Assembly (NCBI GenBank): GCA_964407165.1
Contig: CAYOUJ010000034.1
Location: 1 to 24,995 of the forward strand
DNA from: CAZPKH01 sp964407165
GTDB lineage: Bacteria > Bacteroidota > Bacteroidia > Bacteroidales > Muribaculaceae
Length of the DNA stretch: 24,995 nucleotides
Direction: 5' to 3'
Position numbers and translations under genes: made by a program. Below the pieces are notes generated by a model, which made no database searches, was not told the DNA's origin, and saw only the letters and a program-made list of their open reading frames with translations. Below, piece by piece: positions 1 to 7,205 of the stretch. Position 1 is the stretch's first letter, and every line of letters begins with the position of its first letter.

Positions 1-54
1 CCTGCGACCACCTGGTCCCAAACCAGGTGCGCTACCGGACTGCGCTACGCCCCG
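1..54 (-). tRNA. tRNA-Pro (UGG anticodon), 3' part cut off by window edge
   Basis: On the minus strand the gene begins at position 54 with CGGGGCGTAGCGC, a typical bacterial tRNA-Pro acceptor and D-arm start. The anticodon arm follows: stem CCTGG, loop TTTGGGA, stem CCAGG, giving anticodon UGG. The T arm and 3' acceptor strand lie beyond position 1, so about 54 of roughly 77 bases are present. A promoter box is seen 12 bases upstream. Identity is clear from the anticodon arm. Confidence 0.93.
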
Positions 55-66
55 CCTTTGCGGCTG

Positions 67-97
67 CAAAGTTACAAAAAAATGCATAATGCACAAT
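67..97 (-). promoter_or_regulatory. Bacteroidetes-type promoter of tRNA-Pro
   Basis: Reading the minus strand, TAACTTTG lies at 74-67 and matches the Bacteroidetes -7 consensus TAnnTTTG. ATTG at 97-94 lies 19 bases upstream of it and can serve as the -33 element. The -7 box ends 12 bases before the tRNA 5' end at 54. The -33 element lies inside the left arm of the palindrome at 81-188. Confidence 0.7.
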
Positions 98-188
98 GCA
101 TAATGCATAATTAAATAATGCAAAATGCATAAAGCATAATTGCCGTCCGGATGGTCAATTATGCATTATGCATTGTGCATTATGCATT
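81..188. repeat. Palindromic 7-bp tandem array, 32-bp perfect arms
   Basis: Positions 81-112 and 157-188 are perfect 32-base reverse complements, separated by 44 bases. Each arm is built of 7-bp units of the type ATGCATA (units at 82, 89, 96 and 103, one of them ATGCACA). The spacer holds further degenerate copies. The element starts 2 bases beyond the stop codon of the S41 protease gene, so in that transcript it is a long 3' hairpin that could stop transcription or protect the 3' end. It lacks a clear uridine tract. Confidence 0.9.
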
Positions 189-190
189 AT

Positions 191-1819
191 TCAGGGGCGG
201 AGGAGGGCGGGGTATTCGGGGGAGGAGATGACCCGGAGGCCTTCGCGGAAGATGGGTGAGAAGGGGTTCATGACCTTCCAGTAGGTGTCGCGGGTATAGA
301 GGTCCTGGCCGAGGATGGCCTTGATGACGGCGCGCATGTAGGGGTCGGCGGTGTCGTACTGGTCCTGGACGAAGGGCACGCCCTCCTCGGCGCCCAGGGC
401 GACGAGTGCCTGCATCATGGCGTCGGTGACCACGAAGCGGTCAAGGAACTGCTGCTCGGTCTTGTACTGCTTGAGCAGTGCCTTGCGGTTTTGGTCGAAG
501 TAGCCGATGGTGTATTTTGAGATGACGCCCTTGGCGACGAGGTCGCGGTAATAGTTGGTGAAGTAGGTGGTGTCGAGGGGAACGAAGCAGTCGGGCATGA
601 TGCCGCCGCCGCCGTACACTTTGCGACCGCCGGCGGTGTAGAATATCTGGCTTTCGTCGAAGTGGATGCTGTCGGCACTGGTGAGCTCGCCGGAGTCGAG
701 GCGGTCGCGGATGTCTGACTTGTAGTGCTCGTCGTCGCCGGAGGTGTAGGGCTTCTGTATGCAGCGGCCGCAGGGGGTGTGGTACCGGCTGACGGTGAGG
801 CGCATCATGGAGCCGTCGGAGAAGTTATAGGCGCGCTGGACGAGGCCCTTGCCGAAGGTGCGGCGGCCGACGATGACGGCGCGGTCGTTGTCCTGGAGGG
901 CTCCGGAGAGTATCTCGGAGGCGGAGGCGGTGTACTGGTCGACGAGTATTACCACACGGCCCTCGTCGGGGAACGAGCCGGTGTATTCGGCCACGTAGTA
1001 GCGGGGGAGCGAGCGGGAGTTCTGTGTGGAAACTATCTTGTCGCCTCGGTGGAGGAACATCTGGGCGATGTCGACGGCGCGGTTGAGGTAACCGCCGCCG
1101 TTGCTCTGCAGGTCGATGATGAGGTCGGTCATGCCCTGCTTTTGCAGTTTGTCGAGGGCTTGCTCAAACTCGTCGAAGGTGCTGTCGGCGAAGCGGAGGA
1201 TGCGGACGTATCCGGTGTGGTCGTCGACCATGTATGTGGCGTCGATGCTGTAGATGGGTATGTCGTCGCGGGTGATGATGAAGTCGATGGTGCGGCGGGT
1301 TGAGGGGCGGTATACGGTGACTTTGACCTTTGTGCCCTTGGGGCCGCGGAGGCGCTTCTTGATGTCGTTCTGGGGCATCTTTACGCCGGCGATGACGGTG
1401 TCGTTGACCATGATGATGCGGTCGCCGGGTTGCAGGCCGACCTTCTCGGCGGGGCCTCCGGCGATGGTCTCGATGACTAGCACGGTGTCGCTCTGGGCGT
1501 TGAAGCTGATGCCGATGCCGGAGAAGTTGCCCTCGAGTGGTTCGTTGAGCGCGCGTGTCTCTTCGGCGGTGGAATATGTGGAGTGTGGGTCGAGGGCGCG
1601 GAGCATGGCGCGGATGGCCTCTTCGGCGAGTGAGTCGGAGTTGACGGGGTCGACGTAGAAGTTGGAGATATAAGACTCGGCCTGGCGCATCTTGGCGGCG
1701 GCCTCGCTCTCGTGGTTTGCGGTGACGCCTTTGCGTACGCTTTTGAGCAGGTCGGTCTGAGCCGGGGCCGAGAACGCCAGGGCCAGCAGGGCGAGGAGGG
1801 TGATAAGTGTTTTCTTCAT
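191..1819 (-). CDS. S41 family C-terminal processing peptidase (CtpA-like)
   Basis: A 542-residue exported serine protease of the carboxy-terminal processing (tail-specific) family, expected to cut C-terminal tails of periplasmic proteins. An N-terminal signal peptide is visible (MKKTLITLLALLALAFSAPAQ). A PDZ domain spans about residues 90-170, with the GIGISF and GLQPGDRI motifs. The protease core carries TASASEIL with the probable nucleophile Ser299, and FGKGLVQ with the probable general base Lys324. Their 25-residue spacing is the same as in known family members. About 200 residues follow the active site, as in the long Bacteroidetes members. It is the last gene of a minus-strand block, 59 bases after coaD. 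Its periplasmic substrate cannot be told from the sequence. Confidence 0.93.
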   Translation of the reverse strand: MKKTLITLLALLALAFSAPAQTDLLKSVRKGVTANHESEAAAKMRQAESYISNFYVDPVNSDSLAEEAIRAMLRALDPHSTYSTAEETRALNEPLEGNFSGIGISFNAQSDTVLVIETIAGGPAEKVGLQPGDRIIMVNDTVIAGVKMPQNDIKKRLRGPKGTKVKVTVYRPSTRRTIDFIITRDDIPIYSIDATYMVDDHTGYVRILRFADSTFDEFEQALDKLQKQGMTDLIIDLQSNGGGYLNRAVDIAQMFLHRGDKIVSTQNSRSLPRYYVAEYTGSFPDEGRVVILVDQYTASASEILSGALQDNDRAVIVGRRTFGKGLVQRAYNFSDGSMMRLTVSRYHTPCGRCIQKPYTSGDDEHYKSDIRDRLDSGELTSADSIHFDESQIFYTAGGRKVYGGGGIMPDCFVPLDTTYFTNYYRDLVAKGVISKYTIGYFDQNRKALLKQYKTEQQFLDRFVVTDAMMQALVALGAEEGVPFVQDQYDTADPYMRAVIKAILGQDLYTRDTYWKVMNPFSPIFREGLRVISSPEYPALLRP

Positions 1820-1841
1820 CAGTGATTATTTGAAGGTGGGT

Positions 1842-1876
1842 CTTGGCGGCACAGCCGCCAAGCACGGTAATCGGTT
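1842..1876. repeat. Dispersed hairpin repeat, copy 1 (CTTGGCGGC-ACA-GCCGCCAAG)
   Basis: A 9-bp perfect stem (1842-1850 with 1854-1862) closes a 3-base loop ACA. It is followed by CAC, four variable bases and ATCGGTT. A second copy lies at 5751-5785, identical at 30 of 35 positions. The two arm differences are a C-G to G-C swap, so pairing is kept. This copy lies between the coaD stop and the start of the S41 gene. Confidence 0.85.
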
Positions 1877-1878
1877 AT

Positions 1879-2370
1879 TTAATGGTCTTTTGGTTGGGTG
1901 GTTTGGGGGAGGAAGGGGGAGGTGTCGACGCCGTAGGAGGCGAGCTCGCGGACCAGGGAGGAGCTGATGGCGTCGTGCTCGGGCAGCGAGAAGAGCAGGA
2001 CTGTCTCGATGCCGGTGAGGCGGCGGTTGATGTCGGCCATGTTGCGCTCGTACTGGAAGTCGGTGGCGTTGCGGACGCCGCGGAGCAGGGCGCAGGCGCC
2101 GACCTGACGGGCGGCATCGACGGCGAGGCCGGTGAAGGTGATGACGCTGACGCGCGGGTCGGAGACGTAAAACTCCTCTATGGCGGGGCGCGAGGGCGCC
2201 GCCCCGCTCCCTTGCTTGTCGGCGTTGACGCCGATGCCGATGACTATGCGGTCGAAGATGCGCAGCCCCCGCTCCACTATCGACGCGTGGCCGACGGTGA
2301 ATGGGTTGAACGAGCCGGTGAACAGGGCCGTCCGCTCCTCGTGTGCCGTATTTTCAGGAGATGTCTTCAT
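1879..2370 (-). CDS. coaD: Pantetheine-phosphate adenylyltransferase
   Basis: Catalyses transfer of AMP from ATP to 4'-phosphopantetheine to give dephospho-CoA, the penultimate step of coenzyme A synthesis; cytoplasmic. The 163-residue protein matches the usual family length. The nucleotidyltransferase motif is TVGH at residues 25-28, preceded by TGSFNPF. The RGVRNATDFQYE block lies at 97-108 and the second nucleotide-binding motif ISSSLVR at 135-141. The only usable ATG (2370) gives about ten residues more than usual before the TGSF motif and overlaps the end of parE by 17 bases. This suggests coupled translation with parE. Confidence 0.96.
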   Translation of the reverse strand: MKTSPENTAHEERTALFTGSFNPFTVGHASIVERGLRIFDRIVIGIGVNADKQGSGAAPSRPAIEEFYVSDPRVSVITFTGLAVDAARQVGACALLRGVRNATDFQYERNMADINRRLTGIETVLLFSLPEHDAISSSLVRELASYGVDTSPFLPQTTQPKDH

Positions 2371-4288
2371 CTTCCACTATCAGGTTGTCGATTATGAAAT
2401 TCTGGCGCTCGGGGGTGTTCTTGCCCATGTAGAACTCGAGCACCTCGTCGACGGCGTCTTCCTTGCGCAGCTGCACGCGGTCGATGCGCATGTCCGAGCC
2501 GATGAAGCCGCGGAACTCGTCGGGGCTGATCTCGCCCAGGCCCTTGAACCGGGTGATCTCGGCGTTGGCGCCCAGGCGCTCGATAGCGGCCACGCGCTCG
2601 TCGTCGGTGTAGCAGTAATAAGTCTCGTCGGCTGCGGCCGACTTGCCGCCGGCGCGGCGGGCGGTCTTCTTGTTGCGCACGCGGAAGAGGGGGGTCTGCA
2701 GCACGTAGACATGCCCTTTCTTGACCAGGTCGGGGTAGAACTGCAGGAAGAACGTCAGCAGCAGCAGGCGTATGTGCATGCCGTCGACGTCGGCGTCGGT
2801 GGCGATGATGACGCGGTTGTAGCGCAGCCCCTCGATGCCCTCCTCGATGTTGAGCGCGGCCTGCAGGAGGTTAAACTCGTCGTTCTCCCACACCACCTTC
2901 TTCGACAGCCCGTAGGAGTTCTTTGGCTTGCCGCGCAGCGAGAATACGGCCTGCGTCTCGACGTCGCGTATCTTGGTGATGGAGCCGGCGGCGGAGTCGC
3001 CCTCGGTGATGAAGATGCTCGAGAGGAGCTTCTTCTCCTCGTTGCCGCGGGTGTCGCTCAGGTGCACGCGGCAGTCGAGCAGCTTGCGGTTGTGGAGGTT
3101 GACCTTCTTCTGCTTCTCGCGGGCGAGTTTGGTGACGCCGGCCATGGCCTTGCGGTCGCGCTCGCTCTCCTGTATCTTCTTGAGCATGATCTCGGCCGTC
3201 TCGGTCTCGCGGTGGAGGTAGTTGTCAAGCTCCTTCTTGACGAAGTCGCCGACAAACTTGGCCACCGTCGGCCCGTCGGGACCCATGTCGCGTGAGCCGA
3301 ACTTGGTCTTGGTCTGGCTCTCGAAGACGGGGTCGGTGACGCGGATGGAGACGGCGGCGATCATGCCGTTGCGTATGTCGGAGTATTCGAAGTTGCCCTT
3401 GAACCGCTCCTTGATGGTGCGCGACACGGCCTCCTTGAAGGCCGTCAGGTGCGTGCCGCCCTGGGTGGTGTGCTGGCCGTTGACGAAGGAGTAATACTCC
3501 TCGCCGTACTGCTTGCCGTGCGTCAGCGCTATCTCGATGTCGTCACCCTTGAGGTGGATGATGGGGTAGAGCGGCTCGGCGGTGAGGCGCTCCGAGAGCA
3601 GGTCCTTCAGGCCGTTGCGGCTGTGGTAGCGGTGGCCGTTGAAGCGTATGGTCAGGCCGGTGTTGAGGAACGAGTAGTTCTTCATCATCGGCTCGATGAA
3701 CTCGGGGTTGAAGGCGTATCCGACGAACACGTCGGGGTCGGGGGTGAACGCTACAAGCGTGCCGTTGGGTTCCTCGGTAGGGGTCTGGTCGTATTCCTTG
3801 ACTATCTCGCCGCGGGAGTAGTCCACGCGCTTGCACTGTCCGTCGCGGTAGCTCTCGACGGTGAACGACGACGACAGGGCGTTGACGGCCTTGAGACCGA
3901 CGCCGTTTAGACCGACGGACTTCTTGAAGGCGCCCGTCGGGTCGTACTTGCCGCCGGTGTTGATCTTGGAGGTGACGTCGACCACCTTGCCCAGGGGGAT
4001 GCCGCGGCCGTAGTCGCGCACGCGGGCCGACGCGGCGTCGACTGTCACCATCAGCTGCCGGCCGAAGCCCATCATGTATTCGTCGATGGAGTTGTCTATC
4101 ACCTCTTTGAGCAGCACGTAGATGCCGTCGTCGCTATTGGTGCCGTCGCCGAGCTTGCCGATGTACATGCCGGGGCGCAGGCGCATGTGCTCGCGCCAGT
4201 CGAGGCTCTGTATGTCGTCCTCGTCATAGCGTACGTTGTCTTGCTCGGGGACGTCGCTGTCGGGTATGTCGAATATGTCTTCTGCCAT
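2354..4288 (-). CDS. parE: DNA topoisomerase IV subunit B
   Basis: ATPase subunit of the type IIA topoisomerase that decatenates daughter chromosomes. The 644-residue protein has the GHKL ATPase fold: Glu62 and Asp65-Asn66 in KEVIDNSIDE, DYGRGIP near 92-98, and GLNGVGLKAVNAL near 127-138. The TOPRIM metal sites are Glu429 in ITEGDSAAGS and DADVDG at 498-503. FKGLGEISPDE at about 581-591 is also typical. The start region (SLDWREHMRLRPGMYIGKLGDGT) is of the Bacteroidetes ParE type rather than GyrB. ParC is not in the window. The gene overlaps coaD, and a strong 17-bp hairpin lies 11 bases before the start codon. Confidence 0.93.
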   Translation of the reverse strand: MAEDIFDIPDSDVPEQDNVRYDEDDIQSLDWREHMRLRPGMYIGKLGDGTNSDDGIYVLLKEVIDNSIDEYMMGFGRQLMVTVDAASARVRDYGRGIPLGKVVDVTSKINTGGKYDPTGAFKKSVGLNGVGLKAVNALSSSFTVESYRDGQCKRVDYSRGEIVKEYDQTPTEEPNGTLVAFTPDPDVFVGYAFNPEFIEPMMKNYSFLNTGLTIRFNGHRYHSRNGLKDLLSERLTAEPLYPIIHLKGDDIEIALTHGKQYGEEYYSFVNGQHTTQGGTHLTAFKEAVSRTIKERFKGNFEYSDIRNGMIAAVSIRVTDPVFESQTKTKFGSRDMGPDGPTVAKFVGDFVKKELDNYLHRETETAEIMLKKIQESERDRKAMAGVTKLAREKQKKVNLHNRKLLDCRVHLSDTRGNEEKKLLSSIFITEGDSAAGSITKIRDVETQAVFSLRGKPKNSYGLSKKVVWENDEFNLLQAALNIEEGIEGLRYNRVIIATDADVDGMHIRLLLLTFFLQFYPDLVKKGHVYVLQTPLFRVRNKKTARRAGGKSAAADETYYCYTDDERVAAIERLGANAEITRFKGLGEISPDEFRGFIGSDMRIDRVQLRKEDAVDEVLEFYMGKNTPERQNFIIDNLIVEDEDIS

Positions 4289-4299
4289 GTATTTGATGT

Positions 4300-4337
4300 G
4301 GCCTTTAACCGGTTAATCGGTTAACCGGTTAAAGGCC
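4300..4337. terminator. 17-bp-stem hairpin between MFS gene and parE, 8-bp tandem units
   Basis: Positions 4300-4316 and 4321-4337 are perfect reverse complements with loop TCGG. The element consists of 8-bp units TTAACCGG, TTAATCGG and TTAACCGG, so it is both a tandem array and a hairpin. It lies 12 bases after the MFS stop codon and ends 11 bases before the parE start. It could terminate or attenuate transcription between them, or affect parE ribosome access. No uridine tract follows. Confidence 0.75.
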
Positions 4338-4349
4338 GGTATAGGGGTT

Positions 4350-5702
4350 TTAGAGGTTGCGGGGGTCTTCGGGGAGCACCGGCTCGTCTTCGACGGGGAT
4401 GTCGGTGCTGACGTTCTTGGAACCGACGAGGCCGTAGAAGAGCAGGTAGGCGAGCATGCCGACGATGAGCCAGTAGGAGGGCATGTAGCCCATTACACCG
4501 GCCATCCAGTTTTGTATCAGAGGCATGATGCCGCCGCCGACCACCATCATCATGAATATGCCGGAGGCCTGGGCGGTGTATTTGCCGAGGCCCTCGACGG
4601 CGAGGTTGAAGATGCCGCCCCACATCACGGAGGTGCACAGGCCGCAGAGCACGAGCAGCAGGGCGCGTGCGGGGACGTCGGCGAAGGTGAAGCCGTCTTC
4701 GACGCTGAAGGCGAACATCGACACGCGGGCGTCGCCGCTCATGAGTATGGCGGTGATCACCAGTCCGAGGGCCACAAGGCTGACGGCGATGAGCTGGGTG
4801 CGGCTCGAGCATATCATCGAGAGGAAGCCGCCGCAGATGCGGCCGATGAGCATGAGCAGCCAGTAGCATGCGGCCACGGCGCCGGCCACGGCGGTGGCGT
4901 TGAGGGTGATGCCGCTGGCGGCGCTGTCGCTCAGATAGAAGATGAGCATGCCGGGGATGCCGACCTCGATGCCGACGTAGAAGAAGATGCCTACCACGCC
5001 CAGCACGGTGTGGCGGAAGCTCCAGGGGGAATGGGCGTTACGCACCCGCTTGGCATCCTGGCGCAGGTTAGGCTCGGGTATGCGGGTGAAGCTGATGGCC
5101 ACGAACGATAGGGCGAAGACGCCGATGGCTATCCACAGCAGGGGCGCGACGTCGACCATCGAGGTGGCTGCCGTCACCTGGCCGATGAGCATGCCGACGA
5201 AGAAGGGGGTGAGCGTGGCCGCCAGGGAGTTGCACGAGGCGCCGAACTGCAGGAGCATGTTGCCCGACTTGCCGCCGCCGCCGAGGCCGTTGAGCATGGG
5301 GTTGACAACGGTGTTGAGCATGCACACGCAGAAGCCGGCGACGAAGGCGCCGAGCAGGTAGATGTAGAAGTTGAGCGAGATGCCGCAGACGAGGGTGTCG
5401 GCGCCGACATAGCTCGACAGCAGCTGCAGTCCCATGCCTACGAAGCCGAGGGCCAGGGCCCAGAGCGCCGTCCGCTTGTAGCCCACGCGCTCGAGCATGC
5501 GCCCGGCGGGGATGCCCATGAAGAGGTAGGCCAGGAAGTTCATGGCGTTGCCGACCATGCCGCTCCAGTCGTATTGGTTTTTCCAGATGGTGCCCATGGG
5601 GGCGGCGAGGTTGGTGACGAAAGAGATCATGGCGAAGAGGAAGAAGCATGCCACGATGCCTATTACTCGTCCGCCGCCGGAGGAGGTTTGTTTAGTTTCC
5701 AT
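4350..5702 (-). CDS. MFS transporter, sugar-permease type
   Basis: A 450-residue inner-membrane protein of the major facilitator superfamily with about twelve hydrophobic segments and a basic loop after helix 2 (GRMLERVGYKRTALW). The general look, including conserved NPMLNGLGGGGKSGNMLLQFGASCNSLAATLTPF-like helix 4-5 sequence, fits the FucP/GluP-type sugar:proton symporters common in Bacteroidetes. The substrate cannot be read from the sequence. The C-terminal tail is short and acidic. It lies between yggS and parE on the same strand, separated from both by hairpin elements, so it may be its own transcription unit. Confidence 0.85.
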   Translation of the reverse strand: METKQTSSGGGRVIGIVACFFLFAMISFVTNLAAPMGTIWKNQYDWSGMVGNAMNFLAYLFMGIPAGRMLERVGYKRTALWALALGFVGMGLQLLSSYVGADTLVCGISLNFYIYLLGAFVAGFCVCMLNTVVNPMLNGLGGGGKSGNMLLQFGASCNSLAATLTPFFVGMLIGQVTAATSMVDVAPLLWIAIGVFALSFVAISFTRIPEPNLRQDAKRVRNAHSPWSFRHTVLGVVGIFFYVGIEVGIPGMLIFYLSDSAASGITLNATAVAGAVAACYWLLMLIGRICGGFLSMICSSRTQLIAVSLVALGLVITAILMSGDARVSMFAFSVEDGFTFADVPARALLLVLCGLCTSVMWGGIFNLAVEGLGKYTAQASGIFMMMVVGGGIMPLIQNWMAGVMGYMPSYWLIVGMLAYLLFYGLVGSKNVSTDIPVEDEPVLPEDPRNL

Positions 5703-5750
5703 TATGCAAGATGTCAGGTAGTGTTAGTTTCTTTTTAGGGGGCTTGGGGG

Positions 5751-5785
5751 CTTGGGGGCACAGCCCCCAAGCACAATGATCGGTT
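5751..5785. repeat. Dispersed hairpin repeat, copy 2 (CTTGGGGGC-ACA-GCCCCCAAG)
   Basis: The stem is 10 bp (5750-5759 with 5763-5772) around loop ACA, followed by CAC, four bases and ATCGGTT, as in the copy at 1842-1876. An extra CTTGGGGG unit directly precedes it at 5743-5750. It lies between the yggS stop and the start of the MFS gene. Confidence 0.85.
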
Positions 5786-5798
5786 GCCTGGCGCGCAG

Positions 5799-5826
5799 CT
5801 CGTAGTTAGTAGCTCGTAGTTAGTAT
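5799..5826. repeat. 7-bp tandem array overlapping the yggS stop codon
   Basis: Four 7-bp units alternate CTCGTAG and TTAGTAG/T. The last unit covers the yggS stop codon (5820-5822) and its final Tyr codon. The units belong to the same word family as the array at 7037-7134 upstream of the same gene pair. Confidence 0.8.
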
Positions 5827-6485
5827 TCGCGGGGGCCGAAGATGTCGGTGCCGATGCGCACCATGTCGGAGCCGTGGCTGACGGCGACGAGGTAGTCGTC
5901 GCTCATGCCCATGCTCAGCAGGGTGAAGTGGCCGCGGGCGGCCATGACGCCGTCGCGCAGGGTCTCGAAGACGCCTCGGATGGCGTCGAAGTCGGCGGCG
6001 ATGCGGGAGGTGTCGTCGGTCAGGGAGGCCATGCCCATGACGCCGACCACGCGGACGCACTCGAGGGAGTTGAGCAGCTCGGGGGTGACGGCCTCAAACA
6101 GCTCGTCGGGGGCGAAGCCGCTCTTGGTCTCCTCCTGCGCCACGTGCACCTCCAGGAGCACATCGACCGTGCGGCCGATGCGCCGCGCCTCCTTGTCGAT
6201 CTCACGCAGCAACTTTATCGAGTCGACGCTCTGTATCAGCGCGACGTGGGGCAGCACCTGCCGCACCTTGTTGGTCTGCAGGTGGCCGATGAAGTGCCAG
6301 CGTATGTCGGCGGGGAGCGCCGGGGCCTTCGCCGCCAGCTCCTGCGCGCGGCTCTCGCCGAAGTCGCGCTGGCCGGCGTCGTAGGCCTCGCGGACGGCCT
6401 CGGCGGGGTGAAACTTCGACACCGCCACCAGGGTTACGCCCTCGGGGAGCGTGTCGCGCACGCGCTGCAAGTTTTCGCTTATCAT
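5820..6485 (-). CDS. yggS: YggS family pyridoxal phosphate homeostasis protein
   Basis: A 221-residue alanine-racemase-fold protein that binds pyridoxal 5'-phosphate and keeps its cellular level balanced; cytoplasmic and without known enzyme activity. The PLP lysine is Lys24 in LVAVSKFHP. Other family blocks are FGESRAQEL, WHFIGHLQTNKVRQV, the SGF segment after EETK, LLSMGMSDDY, and VRIGTDIFGPREY at the end. Length is normal. It follows DUF4494 on the same strand after a 111-base gap with a long imperfect palindrome. The stop codon lies inside a 7-bp repeat. Confidence 0.95.
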   Translation of the reverse strand: MISENLQRVRDTLPEGVTLVAVSKFHPAEAVREAYDAGQRDFGESRAQELAAKAPALPADIRWHFIGHLQTNKVRQVLPHVALIQSVDSIKLLREIDKEARRIGRTVDVLLEVHVAQEETKSGFAPDELFEAVTPELLNSLECVRVVGVMGMASLTDDTSRIAADFDAIRGVFETLRDGVMAARGHFTLLSMGMSDDYLVAVSHGSDMVRIGTDIFGPREY

Positions 6486-6507
6486 GACCCTTTTTAGTTA
6501 CATGGCG

Positions 6508-6586
6508 CATACAGAAACAATAGAAACAACCGAAACAATATATTTTAATGAAAATCAGTTTCTTCCGTTTCTTTTGTTTCTGTATG
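6508..6586. terminator. Imperfect palindrome of 9-bp GAAACA units between DUF4494 and yggS
   Basis: The left arm carries 9-bp units NNNGAAACA at 6511, 6520 and 6529. The right arm (6558-6586) carries the complementary GTTTC units. The outer 29 bases pair at about 24 positions. It lies between the DUF4494 stop (6597) and the yggS start (6485). In the transcript it would form a long AU-rich hairpin, possibly a terminator or processing site. Confidence 0.75.
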
Positions 6587-6596
6587 AGTAACGCAG

Positions 6597-7031
6597 TTAG
6601 TCGCCGAGCTTGACTTTGTAGACCTCGATGATGGGCGTCTCGGCGATGCTTACTATCTCGTAGTCGGCCATGGAGGTCTTCATCCCCTCCACGAAGTTGT
6701 CGTAGGCCTCCTTGAAGTCGCTGCCGCTGACCATGATCTGGCTTACGGAGCGCTTCTCCTTGGCGGTCTTCTCGTCGATGACTATGAAGGCGACCTTGAC
6801 GATGTACCATTTCTCGGCCGTCTCGTCGTAGAACACCTCGCTGTAGGGCGTGGTCTTTACGCTCTTCACCTCGAGGTCGCCCTTGGTGTAGGGCGTGCGC
6901 TCCTCGATGATGCGGGCGTCAGCCTCGGTGACCGACTCGGCCTGCACGAGGAATGCCTCGGTGACCTTCTTGATGTCGCCAGACTCTATCTGCTTGTGGT
7001 ATCTTACCTTACATTCAAACCAAATTGACAT
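6597..7031 (-). CDS. DUF4494 domain-containing protein
   Basis: A 144-residue cytoplasmic protein matching the Bacteroidetes-restricted DUF4494 family, whose function is unknown. The visible pattern is MSIWFECKVRYHK at the start, a TEAFLVQAESVTEADARI segment, KWYIVKVAFIVIDEKTAKEKR, and a C-terminal half with alternating beta strands and one helix (SDFKEAYDNFVEGMKTSM). There is no signal peptide or membrane segment. It is the first gene of the minus-strand block and precedes yggS, a pairing that I recall as common in Bacteroidales. A putative promoter lies at 7145-7152, so the 98-bp heptamer array at 7037-7134 would form its 5' leader. Confidence 0.85.
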   Translation of the reverse strand: MSIWFECKVRYHKQIESGDIKKVTEAFLVQAESVTEADARIIEERTPYTKGDLEVKSVKTTPYSEVFYDETAEKWYIVKVAFIVIDEKTAKEKRSVSQIMVSGSDFKEAYDNFVEGMKTSMADYEIVSIAETPIIEVYKVKLGD

Positions 7032-7036
7032 TTTAG

Positions 7037-7134
7037 TTTATAGTTTATTGTTTATAGTTCGTAGCTCGTAGCTCGTAGTTCGTAGTTCGTAGTTCGTAGT
7101 TCGTAGTTCGTAGTTCGTAGTTCGTAGTTCGCTG
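7037..7134. repeat. 14-unit heptanucleotide tandem array (TTCGTAG type)
   Basis: Fourteen consecutive 7-bp units run without a break. The first three are TTTATAG or TTTATTG. The next is TTCGTAG, two are CTCGTAG, seven are TTCGTAG, and the last is TTCGCTG. The array starts 5 bases upstream of the DUF4494 start codon and would be transcribed as its leader from the promoter at 7145-7152. It is not a CRISPR array because there are no spacers. Confidence 0.93.
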
Positions 7135-7144
7135 TTGCGACTGA

Positions 7145-7152
7145 CAAAGTTA
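7145..7152 (-). promoter_or_regulatory. Probable -7 box of the DUF4494-yggS unit
   Basis: On the minus strand this reads TAACTTTG, a match to TAnnTTTG and identical to the tRNA-Pro -7 box at 67-74. No strong -33 element is evident at the right distance. Transcription from here would pass through the whole heptamer array before the DUF4494 start codon. Confidence 0.5.
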
Positions 7153-7193
7153 CGAATTTTTTCGGTATCCGCGGCCATTTTCACACAAATTAG

Positions 7194-7201
7194 TAAATTT
7201 G
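7194..7201 (+). promoter_or_regulatory. -7 box directly in front of the first glycosyltransferase
   Basis: TAAATTTG matches the TAnnTTTG consensus. Only four bases (CACC) separate it from the ATG at 7206, so the transcript would be leaderless or nearly so. The -33 region is weak. Confidence 0.55.
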
Positions 7202-7205
7202 CACC

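Noticed and set aside
725..1303. Long antisense open frames opposite the S41 protease, parE, MFS and other genes
   Set aside because: They are the usual by-products of GC-rich codons, show low-complexity composition and no recognisable domain.
7037..7134. CRISPR-like array
   Set aside because: Units are 7 bp with no spacers between them, and no cas genes are present.
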